The position numbers and the translations under genes were made by a program. 64,000 nucleotides of DNA from Volvox africanus. Taxonomy: Eukaryota; Chlorophyta; Chlorophyceae; Chlamydomonadales; Volvocaceae. Each line of letters opens with the position of its first letter. Position 1 is the stretch's first letter. Positions 10,699 to 21,530 of this stretch are shown here, piece after piece. The stretch spans positions 1,216,001 through 1,280,000 of the forward strand of contig BSDZ01000010.1 in assembly GCA_030268105.1 (NCBI GenBank). The letters are read 5' to 3'. Under the pieces are notes generated by a model. That model saw only the letters and a program-made list of their open reading frames with translations, searched no databases and was not told where the DNA came from.

Positions 10699-13600
10699 GG
10701 ATATGGTCTGCCCGATAGGTAACAACCTTGAGTTTTATTTAACCTGAAGAAGAATTATACGACGTGATCGGGCCAACAATGCACATCTTGAATGGAACAC
10801 CAACAACATCCTAGCTCGGTTGTAGGCCGGTGCCAAAGCACAATCTACATGTTGAATATGTATATAATATTAGAATGATTTAACCCTCTTAGGAATGGCT
10901 GCACACGTTGAGTTTGGGAATAGCACTACGGTTTACGGCTTACGGCACGCCCTTGCCGCGCACAACCGTCAAGGTAACGGTCATCATTACCTTTACTTTT
11001 ATAGAATTTTAACATAATCAACAAACAGATCCTAAATTTAATTAAATCATTATTGGTGAATGCTTGGCTGGTGAGCTCCGGATCAGAGTTCTTCAACCGC
11101 TTATTAGCTTCGTACCGGGTATTGGCAGCAGGAATGACCGCGGTACAGGAACTTAGGGAGTTTAACCTTTAGATCACGTTTTATTTAGTTGTTTGTCATG
11201 TTCAGAGTATGTGTCTTCATGCATGTATTGTAGTGTACCTTAATTGGATTCCGTTGGTCAAACATGCCGTAACTCAGCACAGTGTTGCGACTTTGGACAC
11301 GCCGCACTTTGATAAGCTGGAATAATGCTTATGTTACACGTTTTCTACATTACTAACGCATGCGAGAAAGATTCAACTGAGTTTGCATTCTAAAACTAAA
11401 GGTGATGTCCAGTGATTGACTCCCCAATATCCCGTCCTTCGCTGTAAACACCACGTCCGTAAATACATTGACCTGAAACAACAAATTAGTACATCGATTT
11501 TGCTAACGTGCTTCTAGCGGCCCGTAGAGACATCCCGTCTTACCGCCCTAGTCAACCCCCCAGCAGGCGATGGTGGATGATTAGTAACCGCCAACACCAT
11601 CACCGCTATCCATATTGTTCGTCAGTGTTACCCAGGAAGAAACAGCAACAACTGCAACATCACTTTTAATGCTTTACAACGGTCGATGCCGTGAAGAGCT
11701 TCCAAAAACCCCATGTAAACAAACTATGGTAAAACATTTTCCCGTACTCTCGTCCAAGAAGTTGATATCTTTCAAACCCTACTCGATTTGTAATTTGTGG
11801 AAAAAAGCCGTCGCAACATCATACCGGTACCGGTAAGTATGATTTGGTACCGACCTTGCCGTGGCGGTATCGACCACAAAATAAGGAGACCATATCGAGG
11901 CCGTTACCTTGGCACTTTGCAATTTCTAAGCTGCATACACGCGCTTTGTCTTCGCCACCGCGCCAGCCTGTGGCCCTATGCCCAGTGCCCAATTGGGGCG
12001 TTTAAATGAGGTGATGCCGGATGTCTTTGCCCTACGTGCCGGCATGCCGGCACGGCTCAATTATGTTCACAATTGCGGCCGCGCATACCTACAAACAGAT
12101 TTTATGGCACCCCATGATCCCATCCTGCCTACCCCTAATTTGTCTGAGATGCATCAATCCTGGGTTGATAGCATCGTGCAGGATTCAGGTTGGTCACGAT
12201 TAGAGTAGCTTTAGTAGCTTAGTGTTAGTAAAGCACTAATTATGGACGATTTTCACTTTCATGTCGTCATGAGCTTACGAGTTTACAGGGAGTAACGTTC
12301 GTTGCACCGTTTATCCACTCGGATAGCACTTGCAGGAGGCTGGTAAGCACTCATGTATTGGTTACATGATGGTCGGCCACTCGCCCGTACTGGGCCTCCA
12401 TGAAATAGGAGATTTACCGGTGTTACCCTGTAGTAACATTCACAGGATGCAATGGACAAGGTGTCGTACAGTTTCAAACCACGTCACATGACGATATGTG
12501 ACACCCAAGCTATGCCATGTAACACCGTGCGAAACTACACCACATCTTACATTATATGTATATCATCACACAATCCTACGGCGCCAAAATCAACCCTAGA
12601 AACCCACTTTATTCCGCCTAATAATCAGCCCGCAACAAGCAAGACGCTGTGATGCCACATGGCCAGCATGCAATTCCAACACCTTACGTTGTTACGTTTG
12701 CCGCCGGGTCGGACAATGCCTGGGGCAGCTACCCTTGCCCGTCGGGGAGACCGCCCAAACACACGCCTCATCTGAAGAGTTCAGTACCAACTGATCAATC
12801 ACCCCATTCGCCTTTCGTTGCGTATTTGTGGGTTCGTTGCTGATCACTAACTTCCAGCGGTCTTCTGCCACACCGGTCGGCTCGCAAGCCACGATAATCG
12901 AGACCAACTACCATAGCCTTCGAGCACGAGCTGACCATTTCTCAACTCCCCGCTGACAATTTTGAGGCTACAGGGGGCCTTTCTCGACACGTTTGAATGC
13001 ATTTGCTGCACTAGACAGGCGCTGTAAACTGTTCAAGCGTCTTCTGAAGCTGACCCTTTCTCCAGCTGGGTATCAACGTATTTGGGGGACCCCGTAAGAA
13101 TTCGGGAGGAGTCCTGGCCGACTTCGAACAATAAAACTTCGTAATCATTGTAATGTTGACGCGTATTGACTCTGGCTTGTGCCCGGTGACGTAAACACGC
13201 CCTGGCCCGCTTCGTTATAAGTAACGCCCGCTGTGCTGTGCGTTTTCATCTAAACGGCAGTTTGGAAATAGTTTAGTCAGTACCGCACTACGCCATGGAG
13301 GCTTCAAATCCTCGAGGGCTACAGAGCGCACGACCCGCGGCCTGGCCAGCACGTGCAAACATTTGGCATCCTTAGGTCCATTGTGGGACTTTTGCGAGAT
13401 TGGGTTTACAGCTCTGGAATGAATAAAGCATGGTGCATGTACGTCTGGAAATATGGACACCGATGCAATAAGTGAACGTTACGTGGGCCCCAACCGAGTC
13501 GAATGCAATACTAAGGAGGGGGGGTGGGCGAACAAAGTGGCCCTTCACCTGTGACGGAGGGACCCCCCGTCTTGTTGTCATTTATTCTGTTGCCTGCAAA

Positions 13601-14344
13601 ATTACAGCTGCCCTCTAACGGCCCAGTTCGGGTACATATCCAACACATTCACGTGTCCAGTATGTTTTGTTTAGGGTGAACACGCCTTCAGAAAAGCACC
13701 ACCAATCCATATTTACTGCCCGAGATCAGGAACCTCAGTCCCGGCTCCTCTGGGCCTGTCACTCCAATACCTCTCTCCTTGTCATACAACTTGTCCACAG
13801 ATCTTCACCGCACGGGTGATTTCACGACACCTGTGTTTCTCGTTTGCGGCATTAATGAGGCCTGATGAAAGCCTGGCGCCAACACGATGCACCCACACGA
13901 AAAAACCCACTTAAACTTTGCCATTTGGGGTTTTTCCTGTGCTGGCTAGCTCCTTCAGCAGTCGTATCTGTCTATCTTGTAACAACGGGCTCCTGCAGAA
14001 CCGGTACGTGTTGCGTTACTGCTGCTCTGCTCCCATCTCGCAATCTTCCGCTCGGGAGTAAATTGCTTAGGTCTACTACATATGCTTTGTGCACCCCTAC
14101 ACACACTCGTACATACACCAGCATTGCCTACAAACAGAAACCATTCTTATGGCTGAAACAAATGCATATCAAAGCAGGGGCTTTACGTACTCCGCAGGTG
14201 TTATGACTGGAGTTGACGTCCACGTCCGCATTCGAAAATGCAGCTATGCACCCGATGCCCCTTGCCTGTGTGCCTGCTCCCGGCTCAACAGTGAGCCCCA
14301 TCTGACGGAGACCTGACTGACCACCTGACTGTCTGCCTTTTCAG
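10699..14344. other. Gene-poor region
   Basis: Relatively AT-rich stretch of about 3.6 kb with no exon I can support. It contains ACCGGTA-type palindromes near 11820, a perfect 20-bp palindrome at 12035-12054 and scattered short open frames without family resemblance. The left end (10699 upwards) should hold the promoter of the kinase gene. Confidence 0.5.
12035..12054. repeat. Perfect 20-bp palindrome
   Basis: CGTGCCGGCA followed directly by its reverse complement TGCCGGCACG, with no spacer. It could be a dyad binding site or a recombination relic. Confidence 0.85.
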
Positions 14345-15099
14345 CGAGCCGAAAACGGTTACGGGAGATAGCGCAGCTGGAGCGCAGCCGGACGGCAAAG
14401 TTCAACCATCGCGGTTCAGCTGCCACTGCGCTCTCCTCCTTCCCAATCCCTCCCTCTTGCTCACCGCCTGCGGCTCTTCCAGGCGACCTCTACCTGTCTT
14501 CCTCGTTTTCATGGGATGGACTTAGAAGGCCGCATGCCCTGAATCGGGGAGGGCGGGAAAGGTTCCACTTGGAACCTGCATGCCGTGAAGACGATTCCGG
14601 ATCGGCAGGCAGGACACGTGTTCAAAGCAGCTGTCCAGTCCCTGTCCAATGCATATCAATCGATGAGCTAGGAGGGAGCCAGACAGCGGCTCTGGGGTCG
14701 GCGCCCTGCGGCAGTCCTACACCTTCCGGGATGCCGTAAATCCCAACGTCGTGTGGATTGCGCTATTCGCGATTTGATTGCCGTCGCAGCAGCTGCAGCC
14801 TCGTACGAAGCCATTGGCGGTATACGAAAGCGAATGAGAACACGTAGGCGAGACCGAGGACTGTTGCTCAGTCGGCTCGGCCATTGAATCTTCCTGGACC
14901 TCACCGCCACTGGCGGAGCAGGTGGCGAAGTTTCCCTGGCTGCTGCCATCGCCGCCCCCTCTTTTCCGGTGTGTGTGGTGACGACGCTGCCGCCTCTTAC
15001 GCCACTTTTGCTAGCGCCGCAACAAGTGCCATACCCGTACTCATTCCGCAGGGAGTTGAAAAAGATGTTATTGCAGACGCCAAGCCTCTAACATCATGA
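14345..15099 (+). CDS. Possible unrecognised gene, 3' part
   Basis: An acceptor-like TTTTCAG ends near 14344 and opens about 130 codons (SRKRLREIAQLERSRT… start) to a stop near 14736. A second open frame of about 70 codons ends at 15099 with …GVEKDVIADAKPLTS and has the Ala-rich composition of local coding DNA. I could not find a junction that joins the two in phase, so exon structure is unresolved. The charged start (RKRLREIAQLERSRT) may be a short helical segment, but no family is recognised. The final TGA (15097-15099) abuts the TGA of the convergent minus-strand gene (15094-15096). Chance frames opposite real coding DNA are an alternative explanation. Confidence 0.25.
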
Positions 15100-18000
15100 C
15101 CGTGGAGGGGCCGGCGGCGGCAGCGGTGGTGGTGGTGGTGGCGATAATAAAGATAGCTCTGGGCATACGAAGGGATGGGGTGACGGCGCGGCCGGTATAC
15201 CAAGCAGTTTAGGGCTGTAAGGTTGCGGACGAAGCTGACCCTGATTCCCCTGCATTAAATGCGGCGGAAGGTGGTGCGGCAGCGGGGACGGTGGCATTGC
15301 AACCCGCTGGTCCTGGGCCTGCAGCTGCAACGGGAAAACAATATGCGGCGGAAGTTGGGACGGCGGAGGTTGGAGCGGCGGCAGGCCTTGGGAGGAAGAG
15401 GCATCCTGGCCAAACATAAAGCCCAGCGGGCAGCCATCTGCAGCGGGATGCAATCCACGGGGGCTGAGGGACTGCTGTATAGCTTGCGGCAGCGGTAGCG
15501 GCAGATGGAAACCAAGTGATTGCGGCGCGCCATGCATGGCTCCTTGCGGCAGCGGCTGGGTCCAGTCACTGGCCGACTGGTAGTGGTTGTGATGATGATG
15601 TGGCAGCGATTGTAGCTGCAGCTCAAGCGGTAGCTGCCGTTGCTGTTGCTGTAATTGGAGAGGTACCAGGGGAGGTGCTTTTTGCAACGTGCACGGCTCG
15701 TACCAGGATGCCAGCGGCACCACCTGCAGCGGCGCCGCTGGTGGCGGTGGCTGTAGAAATGGTGGCGGCGGTGGCGGTGCTGGCACCTGGCCGGAAGGGA
15801 CACTGTCGGCCGGCGGCCTTTGGGTGCCGGGTCCAGCCCCAGAGATGACCTCCCTGCCGGGGAGTGGCTCTCCGAACATCCCGTTCTCCATAGGTGGCGG
15901 TAGTTGCCGTTGCTGCTGTAAGGCCGCTGATGTCCGCTCTTGCTGCTGAGGCTGTGGTGGTGGTGGTGGTGGTGGTGGTGGTGGTGGTGGTGATGGCTGC
16001 GACGGCCGCGAGGCCGAAACCGGCTTTTGCTGCTGCTGCTGTGATGCACTCAGTGGTTGCCCCGGCTGCTGCTGAAGCTCCCCTACCCCTCCCTTTTCTG
16101 GTGGCGTGTGCGCCGTAGGTATTGGGAGAGTGCCAGGGAGCCCTGCGTGGGACACAAGCATGGCGTCAGCGCTGTCAGACCCACCGACGGCAGCGGCGGC
16201 TGGGCCACGGACCGTATGAGGATGAGGCCCCGGCGCTGCCGTTCCCCCAGAAGTCTTGGAGGATATTGCGATTTCGCCTCCTTGCTCGATGGACGATACC
16301 TCCATGTCAGATCTAGACTCTGCCTGAACCTCACCCGACTCCAGCTCGCTGTCAGATGCTTCTTGGCGGCGCCCATTACCCTGGGGAGATTGTACCGGTG
16401 CGGCCACAGCTGGCCCAACTGCGGCGCCAAGGACTGACAACACGCCACCGCTTTTGGCGGTGGCACCCGCCAGGTTTCCTGTCAGTCCGGTGGGAGTGAC
16501 GCCCTTCCCGCCACCAGTCACCCGCTGCAAGGCTGCAGCACCACTATTGGAGTCGTTCGTTTGCCACCGCTGCTGCTGTTGCTGTTGATGCTGTTGTTGC
16601 CGCTGTTGCTGTTGCTGTTGGTGATTGCGAGCGGAGCTCCCCGTCGCTGGCTGCACTGCTCGAGAAGCAGGATGCCCCGTCCTGCAGTAATCTCCCGTGC
16701 GGCCCTTAGTGCCGAAGCCGTCACAGCCTGCGTCGCCGCCGCCGGCGCCACCCTTCATGCCCGAGCGGCCTGTCTGCTCAACGATACCCGCTCTGCCCTC
16801 GCCGCCGCTGCCCTTGTGAACGATGCCCCGCGGGTCGCAACCTTGGTAGGTGCGGCCGCGCTCCCGCTCCCGTTCTCTCTCCCGGTCTGTATCCCAATCT
16901 GAGGACCTCGCAATTCCACGGCTCCGCTCCCGTTCTTTCTCCCGCTCTCGCTCGCTCTCCCGCTCTTTTCCCCGCTCTTGTTCCTGCTCCCGCACCCGCT
17001 GCTGCCTCTCGCGGAAGTCATGGTCACGTTCTGCCGTACGGCCGTAACTGCTCCCTCCACGTGCGGCAGCACTGGCAACTGACCCGTATGTGCGAAATGT
17101 GGTTGTACCCCCTCGAAGCGGGCTACGGGTGCGGCTACGGCTGTTGCGACGACTGCTACTGCTATTGCTCCTACGGCTGCGGCTGCGGCTGCTACTGCGG
17201 CGGCTGCGACGACTATTCTCACTGCGGCTACTGGAGCATCTGTGACTACGGCTACGGCCGCTTCTGCGACTACGGCTACGGCTGCGGCTACGGCTGAGGC
17301 CACGTCGACGTCCGCTGCCACCACTGCTGCCTCTCGGATCTCGGGCTGCTTCTCGAAGTCCACTGGCGTCCCGTGGGTCCTCTTTGCTGCTGTGAACACG
17401 ACCGTGACCTTCCACACCTGTCTGCGTGCGTTCCGGTACTGTCAGCTTCTGCTGCTGCTGCTGCTGCTGTTGCTGCTGTTGCTGATATGTTGTCGGTCGT
17501 GGGGCCTGGTCAGGCATTTGGCTCCGCAGCCTCTGCGGGAACCCGTCGCCCCTCGGTGCCAAAGATGAGTCGTCCTCCGGTTGGACTAGGGAAAGGGGTC
17601 CACGACACTCAGCTGTGTCGCGATCTGGGTCTCCGCCGCTGGCAACGACGGGCGTGACCACCGGGAGCAATGATGAGGCGGAGGGAGCAGCGGTGGTGAC
17701 AGCCACAATGCTGATTGCACTTGATTGCGCCCCCACCGTACTGGTCGGCACCGGCGTTGCTTCAGCGCTGGCGGTGTTTCTTCGGGTTGCTACCGCCCCA
17801 GCGGCAACATAACTGCCTTGATGGGTACCGCCAGATTCAGAAACGAGATGTGTGCTGCTTGAAATGCCAGCAGTAGCAGCAGCGGTACCAAATGTCTGCT
17901 GCCCCTGCTGCAGCTCTTGATGTTGCCGCAGCAGCTGAAGCGCAGGTTGTTGCTGGGTTTGCGGCCGAGTTGCCGGCGGACCCCATTTGTACCGTCGGGG

Positions 18001-20526
18001 CTGCTGTGCCTCGGAGAGCTGGGGTTGTCCTGGTGAGGCCGCTGCAGCTGCCTCCACTCCAAGCTCGGTTGCCGTTCCAGCCGCCAAGGCCCCGCCACCG
18101 CCGCCAGGGACCGCTGCTTTCGAAATTGAGGCCGTTCCTGTGGGTGAGTGCGACGCTGCCACTTCCGGTCCTGCAGGTAACTCCTGGCTGCCCGCCCGCT
18201 GTCGCTGCATCTCCCGCCAATGTGCCAGACGTCGCTCCTGCTTAGAACTTAAGAGAGCACTGGCGGCGCCGTCATGAACAACTGGGCTACCGCCGCCGCT
18301 ACTGCAATCACCACCAGCGCCGCTGCCACCTTCAACGCCTCTGTTGCAGCCGTCACCGTCTAATGAGATGCCCGCTTTGACGCCTGCGGTACAACTGAGG
18401 GCTTCGCCGCCCAGGCCATCGCTCGGTGAGGCACCCGCACCCCCCCCATGCCTCACATGTACTCCGGCATCCCCACCTGTAGCTAAAGCAGCTGTAGGGC
18501 CCCCTGACAGGAGTGGAGGACGTGCTCCAGCTATAGTAGCAGCAGTTTCCGGTGCAATTTTCACACCGTTGCTAGAACACTTCCCGGCGCCTCCCAGCGC
18601 TTTAAGCAGCTCTGCCAGGACCGATGCATTCCCCGGCGCCGCCAACAGCTCTGCCAAGCGCGTCACATCCACACCACCGTCACCGCCGCCGCTGCTGCTG
18701 CTGGACCCACCGCCCGCATTTACAACAATTCCACCGCCGCCTCTACCAACAACGACGCGTTGCATCTCGTTCACTGTCACCGCTGCCACGCCCGAGACTG
18801 GCAATGCCGTGGATTGCGTGTTTGCTGGTTCAACGCTCCCATCGCCGACGCAACCCCCTCGTGCCAGATCCGCTTCGTCTTCTTCCCTCTCCGAACGGCC
18901 TATATCCTCTTCGTGTGTATCGACGTGCGTGGCCAGCGCCAGCCTAATGGCCCCTTCCCTCCGCTGCGGCATCTCAACATTTTCTCCCGCTGGTGGCACC
19001 TGGCACGGCTCTGGCGCCTGACCCGTGATAGCGGCTGCAGTTGCTGTTCGGCCGCCGCCATCGCCGCTGTGGCTGGCTGGCTCTCCTGCTGGCTCTCCTG
19101 CTGGCTCTCCTGCTGGTGACGCATGTGGTGAAGCCCCAAACGGCTGCAGCGCCGGCTGTGACAGCGTCTCAGCGTCTTGTCCACTCGCTGTCAGGTCCTC
19201 CTGTCGCAAGTTGACCAGCTCCAGGAGCTCAAGCAACAACTTGCCCACGTCGGGTCGCTCCACCAGCCCCAGCGGCGCCGCAGCCGTCAGCAGCTCGTGC
19301 ATCAGGGAGCGAGCCCGTTGCATCAGCGCCTCGAGCCGAACTGCCTGGATGGACCGGAGGTGGCCTGGTTGCCGCTGCTGGGGCCGCTTCTGTTGAGATT
19401 GCGGTGCCATAGAACCAAGGGCCGACGTGTCCCCAGCTGGTGCTCCTTTGATGCAAGTGGCGTCGGAAGCCACCACGGCTGCGGCCTGCAGGGCGGGAGC
19501 GGGCTCTGCTCCTGCAGCTTCGGTAACGGCAGCTGCAGCCGCTGCAACTTCGGCAACGACACGTTCTTTCGCAGCAGCCCTCTCAGCGGCTGCTGCTGCA
19601 GCAGCGGCAGTAGCGGTTGCACGCTCTGCAGCTTCTGATGCTGCACGCTCCGCGGCTGCCGTCTCGGCCCGGACCGCCGCAAGCTGCTGAAGAAGCTGCT
19701 CCCTGTGCTGCCGCCGCTCTGCCACGACTCGCCGCAGATCCTCCGCCTCCAGAGACAAGCTCGCAAGAGGTACCGCCGCCACCAATGCCGTTCCGGCCAG
19801 CACGTTCTGTGGTGCTGACGTTGATACTTGCTGAGCCGGAAGGAGATGCGGTTGAGATGACGGCTGCGAGGTTTCTCCGGGAAGTGGAGATTGGGGTTGG
19901 CGGTTCTGGAGGACTGGCGCTGAGGTCGTGTCGTGGACTGGCGCGGCTCGGGCGCCCATACCTGGGCCGCCAGCCGCCGCTTCGGCTGTGCTTTGCCCGA
20001 AGGACTGAGACCACAGTTCATTGCCAGCCTGGGATGCGAGTACCTCCATCGGTCCGCGGGAGAGTAACAGGGATGGCAGCTGCGGTATCGGCAGGGCTTT
20101 GCTGCCCGCCTGCGGCCCCTGCCGATCAGAGGCTGACAAAGGACCTGGCAGGAGATTCCGGTAGCAACAAAGTGGGTCGAAGGCGCAGCTGATGTGAGCT
20201 GGGGTTCGGTCAACTGCCGCCAGCATCGCAACAGCCAAGTTGCTGGGGACGCCAAGCTGATGCGCTGTGAGACGGGCCGCCAGTTCCAGACGAGCCTGAC
20301 TGTCGAGCATGTGGCGAAATTGGGTGCGCATGTCATTTTGCGCCATGGCAACGAGCCGATTCTGCAGAAACGCAACGTGCCGTCCTGGCCAGGGAACCCC
20401 GGTGGGGCCAAGTGGAGCTCCACAGCCGTACGATTGCGAAGGAAACCCTTCATCTGCGGACTGACTATTGTTCCCTAGGGATGTTGCGGGCACGGGTGAG
20501 CTGCCGAACATTTTTTCACCATTCAA
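15094..20526 (-). CDS. Very large RS/Pro/Gln-rich protein, SR-related
   Basis: One uninterrupted frame of 1,810 residues, unusually long for this intron-rich genome. Residues about 30-105 (ending AAVDRTPAHISCAF) look globular and helical. A poly-Ala, Glu/Arg-rich coiled-coil-like stretch lies near 265-345, and a second helical patch (LEALMQRARSLMHEL) near 400-450. A poly-Gln run lies near 1015-1025, followed by an RS domain at about 1075-1145 (SRSRSRSRSRRSGRSRS) and an RE-rich stretch at about 1165-1225 (SEREREKERERSRG). A SELESGEV acidic motif precedes long poly-Pro and Gln/His-rich C-terminal sequence, with about 13 prolines near 1512. RS and RE domains are known from splicing and transcription-coupled RNA factors, so a nuclear RNA-processing role is inferred. 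No RRM, kinase or other catalytic motif is visible. The start MNGEKMFGSS is the first ATG. Confidence 0.75.
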   Translation of the reverse strand: MNGEKMFGSSPVPATSLGNNSQSADEGFPSQSYGCGAPLGPTGVPWPGRHVAFLQNRLVAMAQNDMRTQFRHMLDSQARLELAARLTAHQLGVPSNLAVAMLAAVDRTPAHISCAFDPLCCYRNLLPGPLSASDRQGPQAGSKALPIPQLPSLLLSRGPMEVLASQAGNELWSQSFGQSTAEAAAGGPGMGARAAPVHDTTSAPVLQNRQPQSPLPGETSQPSSQPHLLPAQQVSTSAPQNVLAGTALVAAVPLASLSLEAEDLRRVVAERRQHREQLLQQLAAVRAETAAAERAASEAAERATATAAAAAAAAERAAAKERVVAEVAAAAAAVTEAAGAEPAPALQAAAVVASDATCIKGAPAGDTSALGSMAPQSQQKRPQQRQPGHLRSIQAVRLEALMQRARSLMHELLTAAAPLGLVERPDVGKLLLELLELVNLRQEDLTASGQDAETLSQPALQPFGASPHASPAGEPAGEPAGEPASHSGDGGGRTATAAAITGQAPEPCQVPPAGENVEMPQRREGAIRLALATHVDTHEEDIGRSEREEDEADLARGGCVGDGSVEPANTQSTALPVSGVAAVTVNEMQRVVVGRGGGGIVVNAGGGSSSSSGGGDGGVDVTRLAELLAAPGNASVLAELLKALGGAGKCSSNGVKIAPETAATIAGARPPLLSGGPTAALATGGDAGVHVRHGGGAGASPSDGLGGEALSCTAGVKAGISLDGDGCNRGVEGGSGAGGDCSSGGGSPVVHDGAASALLSSKQERRLAHWREMQRQRAGSQELPAGPEVAASHSPTGTASISKAAVPGGGGGALAAGTATELGVEAAAAASPGQPQLSEAQQPRRYKWGPPATRPQTQQQPALQLLRQHQELQQGQQTFGTAAATAGISSSTHLVSESGGTHQGSYVAAGAVATRRNTASAEATPVPTSTVGAQSSAISIVAVTTAAPSASSLLPVVTPVVASGGDPDRDTAECRGPLSLVQPEDDSSLAPRGDGFPQRLRSQMPDQAPRPTTYQQQQQQQQQQQQKLTVPERTQTGVEGHGRVHSSKEDPRDASGLREAARDPRGSSGGSGRRRGLSRSRSRSRSRRSGRSRSHRCSSSRSENSRRSRRSSSRSRSRRSNSSSSRRNSRSRTRSPLRGGTTTFRTYGSVASAAARGGSSYGRTAERDHDFRERQQRVREQEQERGKERESEREREKERERSRGIARSSDWDTDRERERERERGRTYQGCDPRGIVHKGSGGEGRAGIVEQTGRSGMKGGAGGGDAGCDGFGTKGRTGDYCRTGHPASRAVQPATGSSARNHQQQQQQRQQQHQQQQQQRWQTNDSNSGAAALQRVTGGGKGVTPTGLTGNLAGATAKSGGVLSVLGAAVGPAVAAPVQSPQGNGRRQEASDSELESGEVQAESRSDMEVSSIEQGGEIAISSKTSGGTAAPGPHPHTVRGPAAAAVGGSDSADAMLVSHAGLPGTLPIPTAHTPPEKGGVGELQQQPGQPLSASQQQQQKPVSASRPSQPSPPPPPPPPPPPPQPQQQERTSAALQQQRQLPPPMENGMFGEPLPGREVISGAGPGTQRPPADSVPSGQVPAPPPPPPFLQPPPPAAPLQVVPLASWYEPCTLQKAPPLVPLQLQQQQRQLPLELQLQSLPHHHHNHYQSASDWTQPLPQGAMHGAPQSLGFHLPLPLPQAIQQSLSPRGLHPAADGCPLGFMFGQDASSSQGLPPLQPPPSQLPPHIVFPLQLQAQDQRVAMPPSPLPHHLPPHLMQGNQGQLRPQPYSPKLLGIPAAPSPHPFVCPELSLLSPPPPPPLPPPAPPRS

Positions 20527-21530
20527 AGCGGCCGATGTATGAAGGACCCCATGTGTCTAGTAAGGAAATAGCAATAGATAGTGTAATCAGTATGCTTTTC
20601 CATGCAAAATATATCGTCAATTCGAGCATACCGGTAGGATTACCGGTATGCCAAATCAACTCAACAACGGGATCGTCATATAGCGGCGAATTATTTTAAA
20701 GCGACACAGAACGGCAAACGCAAAGGAGGTTTGAGGAACAGAATATTAGCTGGGTTCCAGGGTCCTTTCCTCGCCATCGTACGGATATCGTTGTTGTCAA
20801 CGACTTTCAAAAGCTTGCTTTGGGTTTCGAATGATGCACCTACTACTCTTAAGCACTGTAGCATCAGTGGATTGTACCTTGCTCATCACTTTCGATGGCC
20901 GCGCACTATAGACGAAGGGACCTTCCACTCCATCGAAAACTTTGGCCTGCGGAGGGCATTCCTGACGGCGTTTCTATCAAAACTCATACGCATATCTCAG
21001 TCCTACACTCTATTGTGTGCCGCGCCCACGCCAGCAGCGGTAAGGAGGGCTCGCGCGGGCATGCTGGCTCGGCCAGCCAGAAGGACGACCCTCCGTTAGT
21101 GCAGCCTTCCCTCGTCATTCCCCCTCCTTCAACTGGCAGCCAGGTGAAGTTTAACATTCTCGCATGGTATAGGTAACTAGGCCCGCCCTGTGCTAGGCAC
21201 GTTTGTCGCAATGGGGCAGCCAGGGTCTCATAGGAGTGGCGAGCACAGCTTAAGAAGTTCGATCTGTTGAGGATGGAGGAACGCCACGGCTGCTTGAACA
21301 TATAATCGCTTGGCGGGTGGTCTGAGGCCGTGCGATTCGACATATCAGATGCGGACGGGGTAACGTAGTGGAATAGGGTTACGTAGTGGAGGCATAGGAA
21401 TGCCGCTGCACTTAACTACAGGCCACGACGACTATCCCTGCCCCATTCCCTGTCATAGACGCGCTCTTACTTCCCCCGTGTACGTCGCAACCTCGCGGGC
21501 GTGTCTTAGCCTGCTGCAAGTCCATCCTAA
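20527..21530. other. Intergenic region with a promoter-proximal hairpin
   Basis: Between the divergent SR-related gene and the Gly-rich membrane protein gene. Apart from the inverted repeat at 20626-20651 I see no supported feature. It presumably contains both promoters. Confidence 0.45.
20626..20651. repeat. Perfect 11-bp inverted repeat with 4-nt loop
   Basis: GCATACCGGTA, loop GGAT, TACCGGTATGC, about 100 nt upstream of the ATG of the SR-related gene, so probably in its 5' UTR or core promoter. The same TACCGGTA core recurs near 11820 and 35805. Confidence 0.8.

Noticed and set aside
15255..20480. Many long plus- and minus-strand frames rich in His, Cys, Ala or Leu
   Set aside because: They are out-of-frame shadows of CAG/CCG/GCC-rich coding sequence of the SR-related protein.
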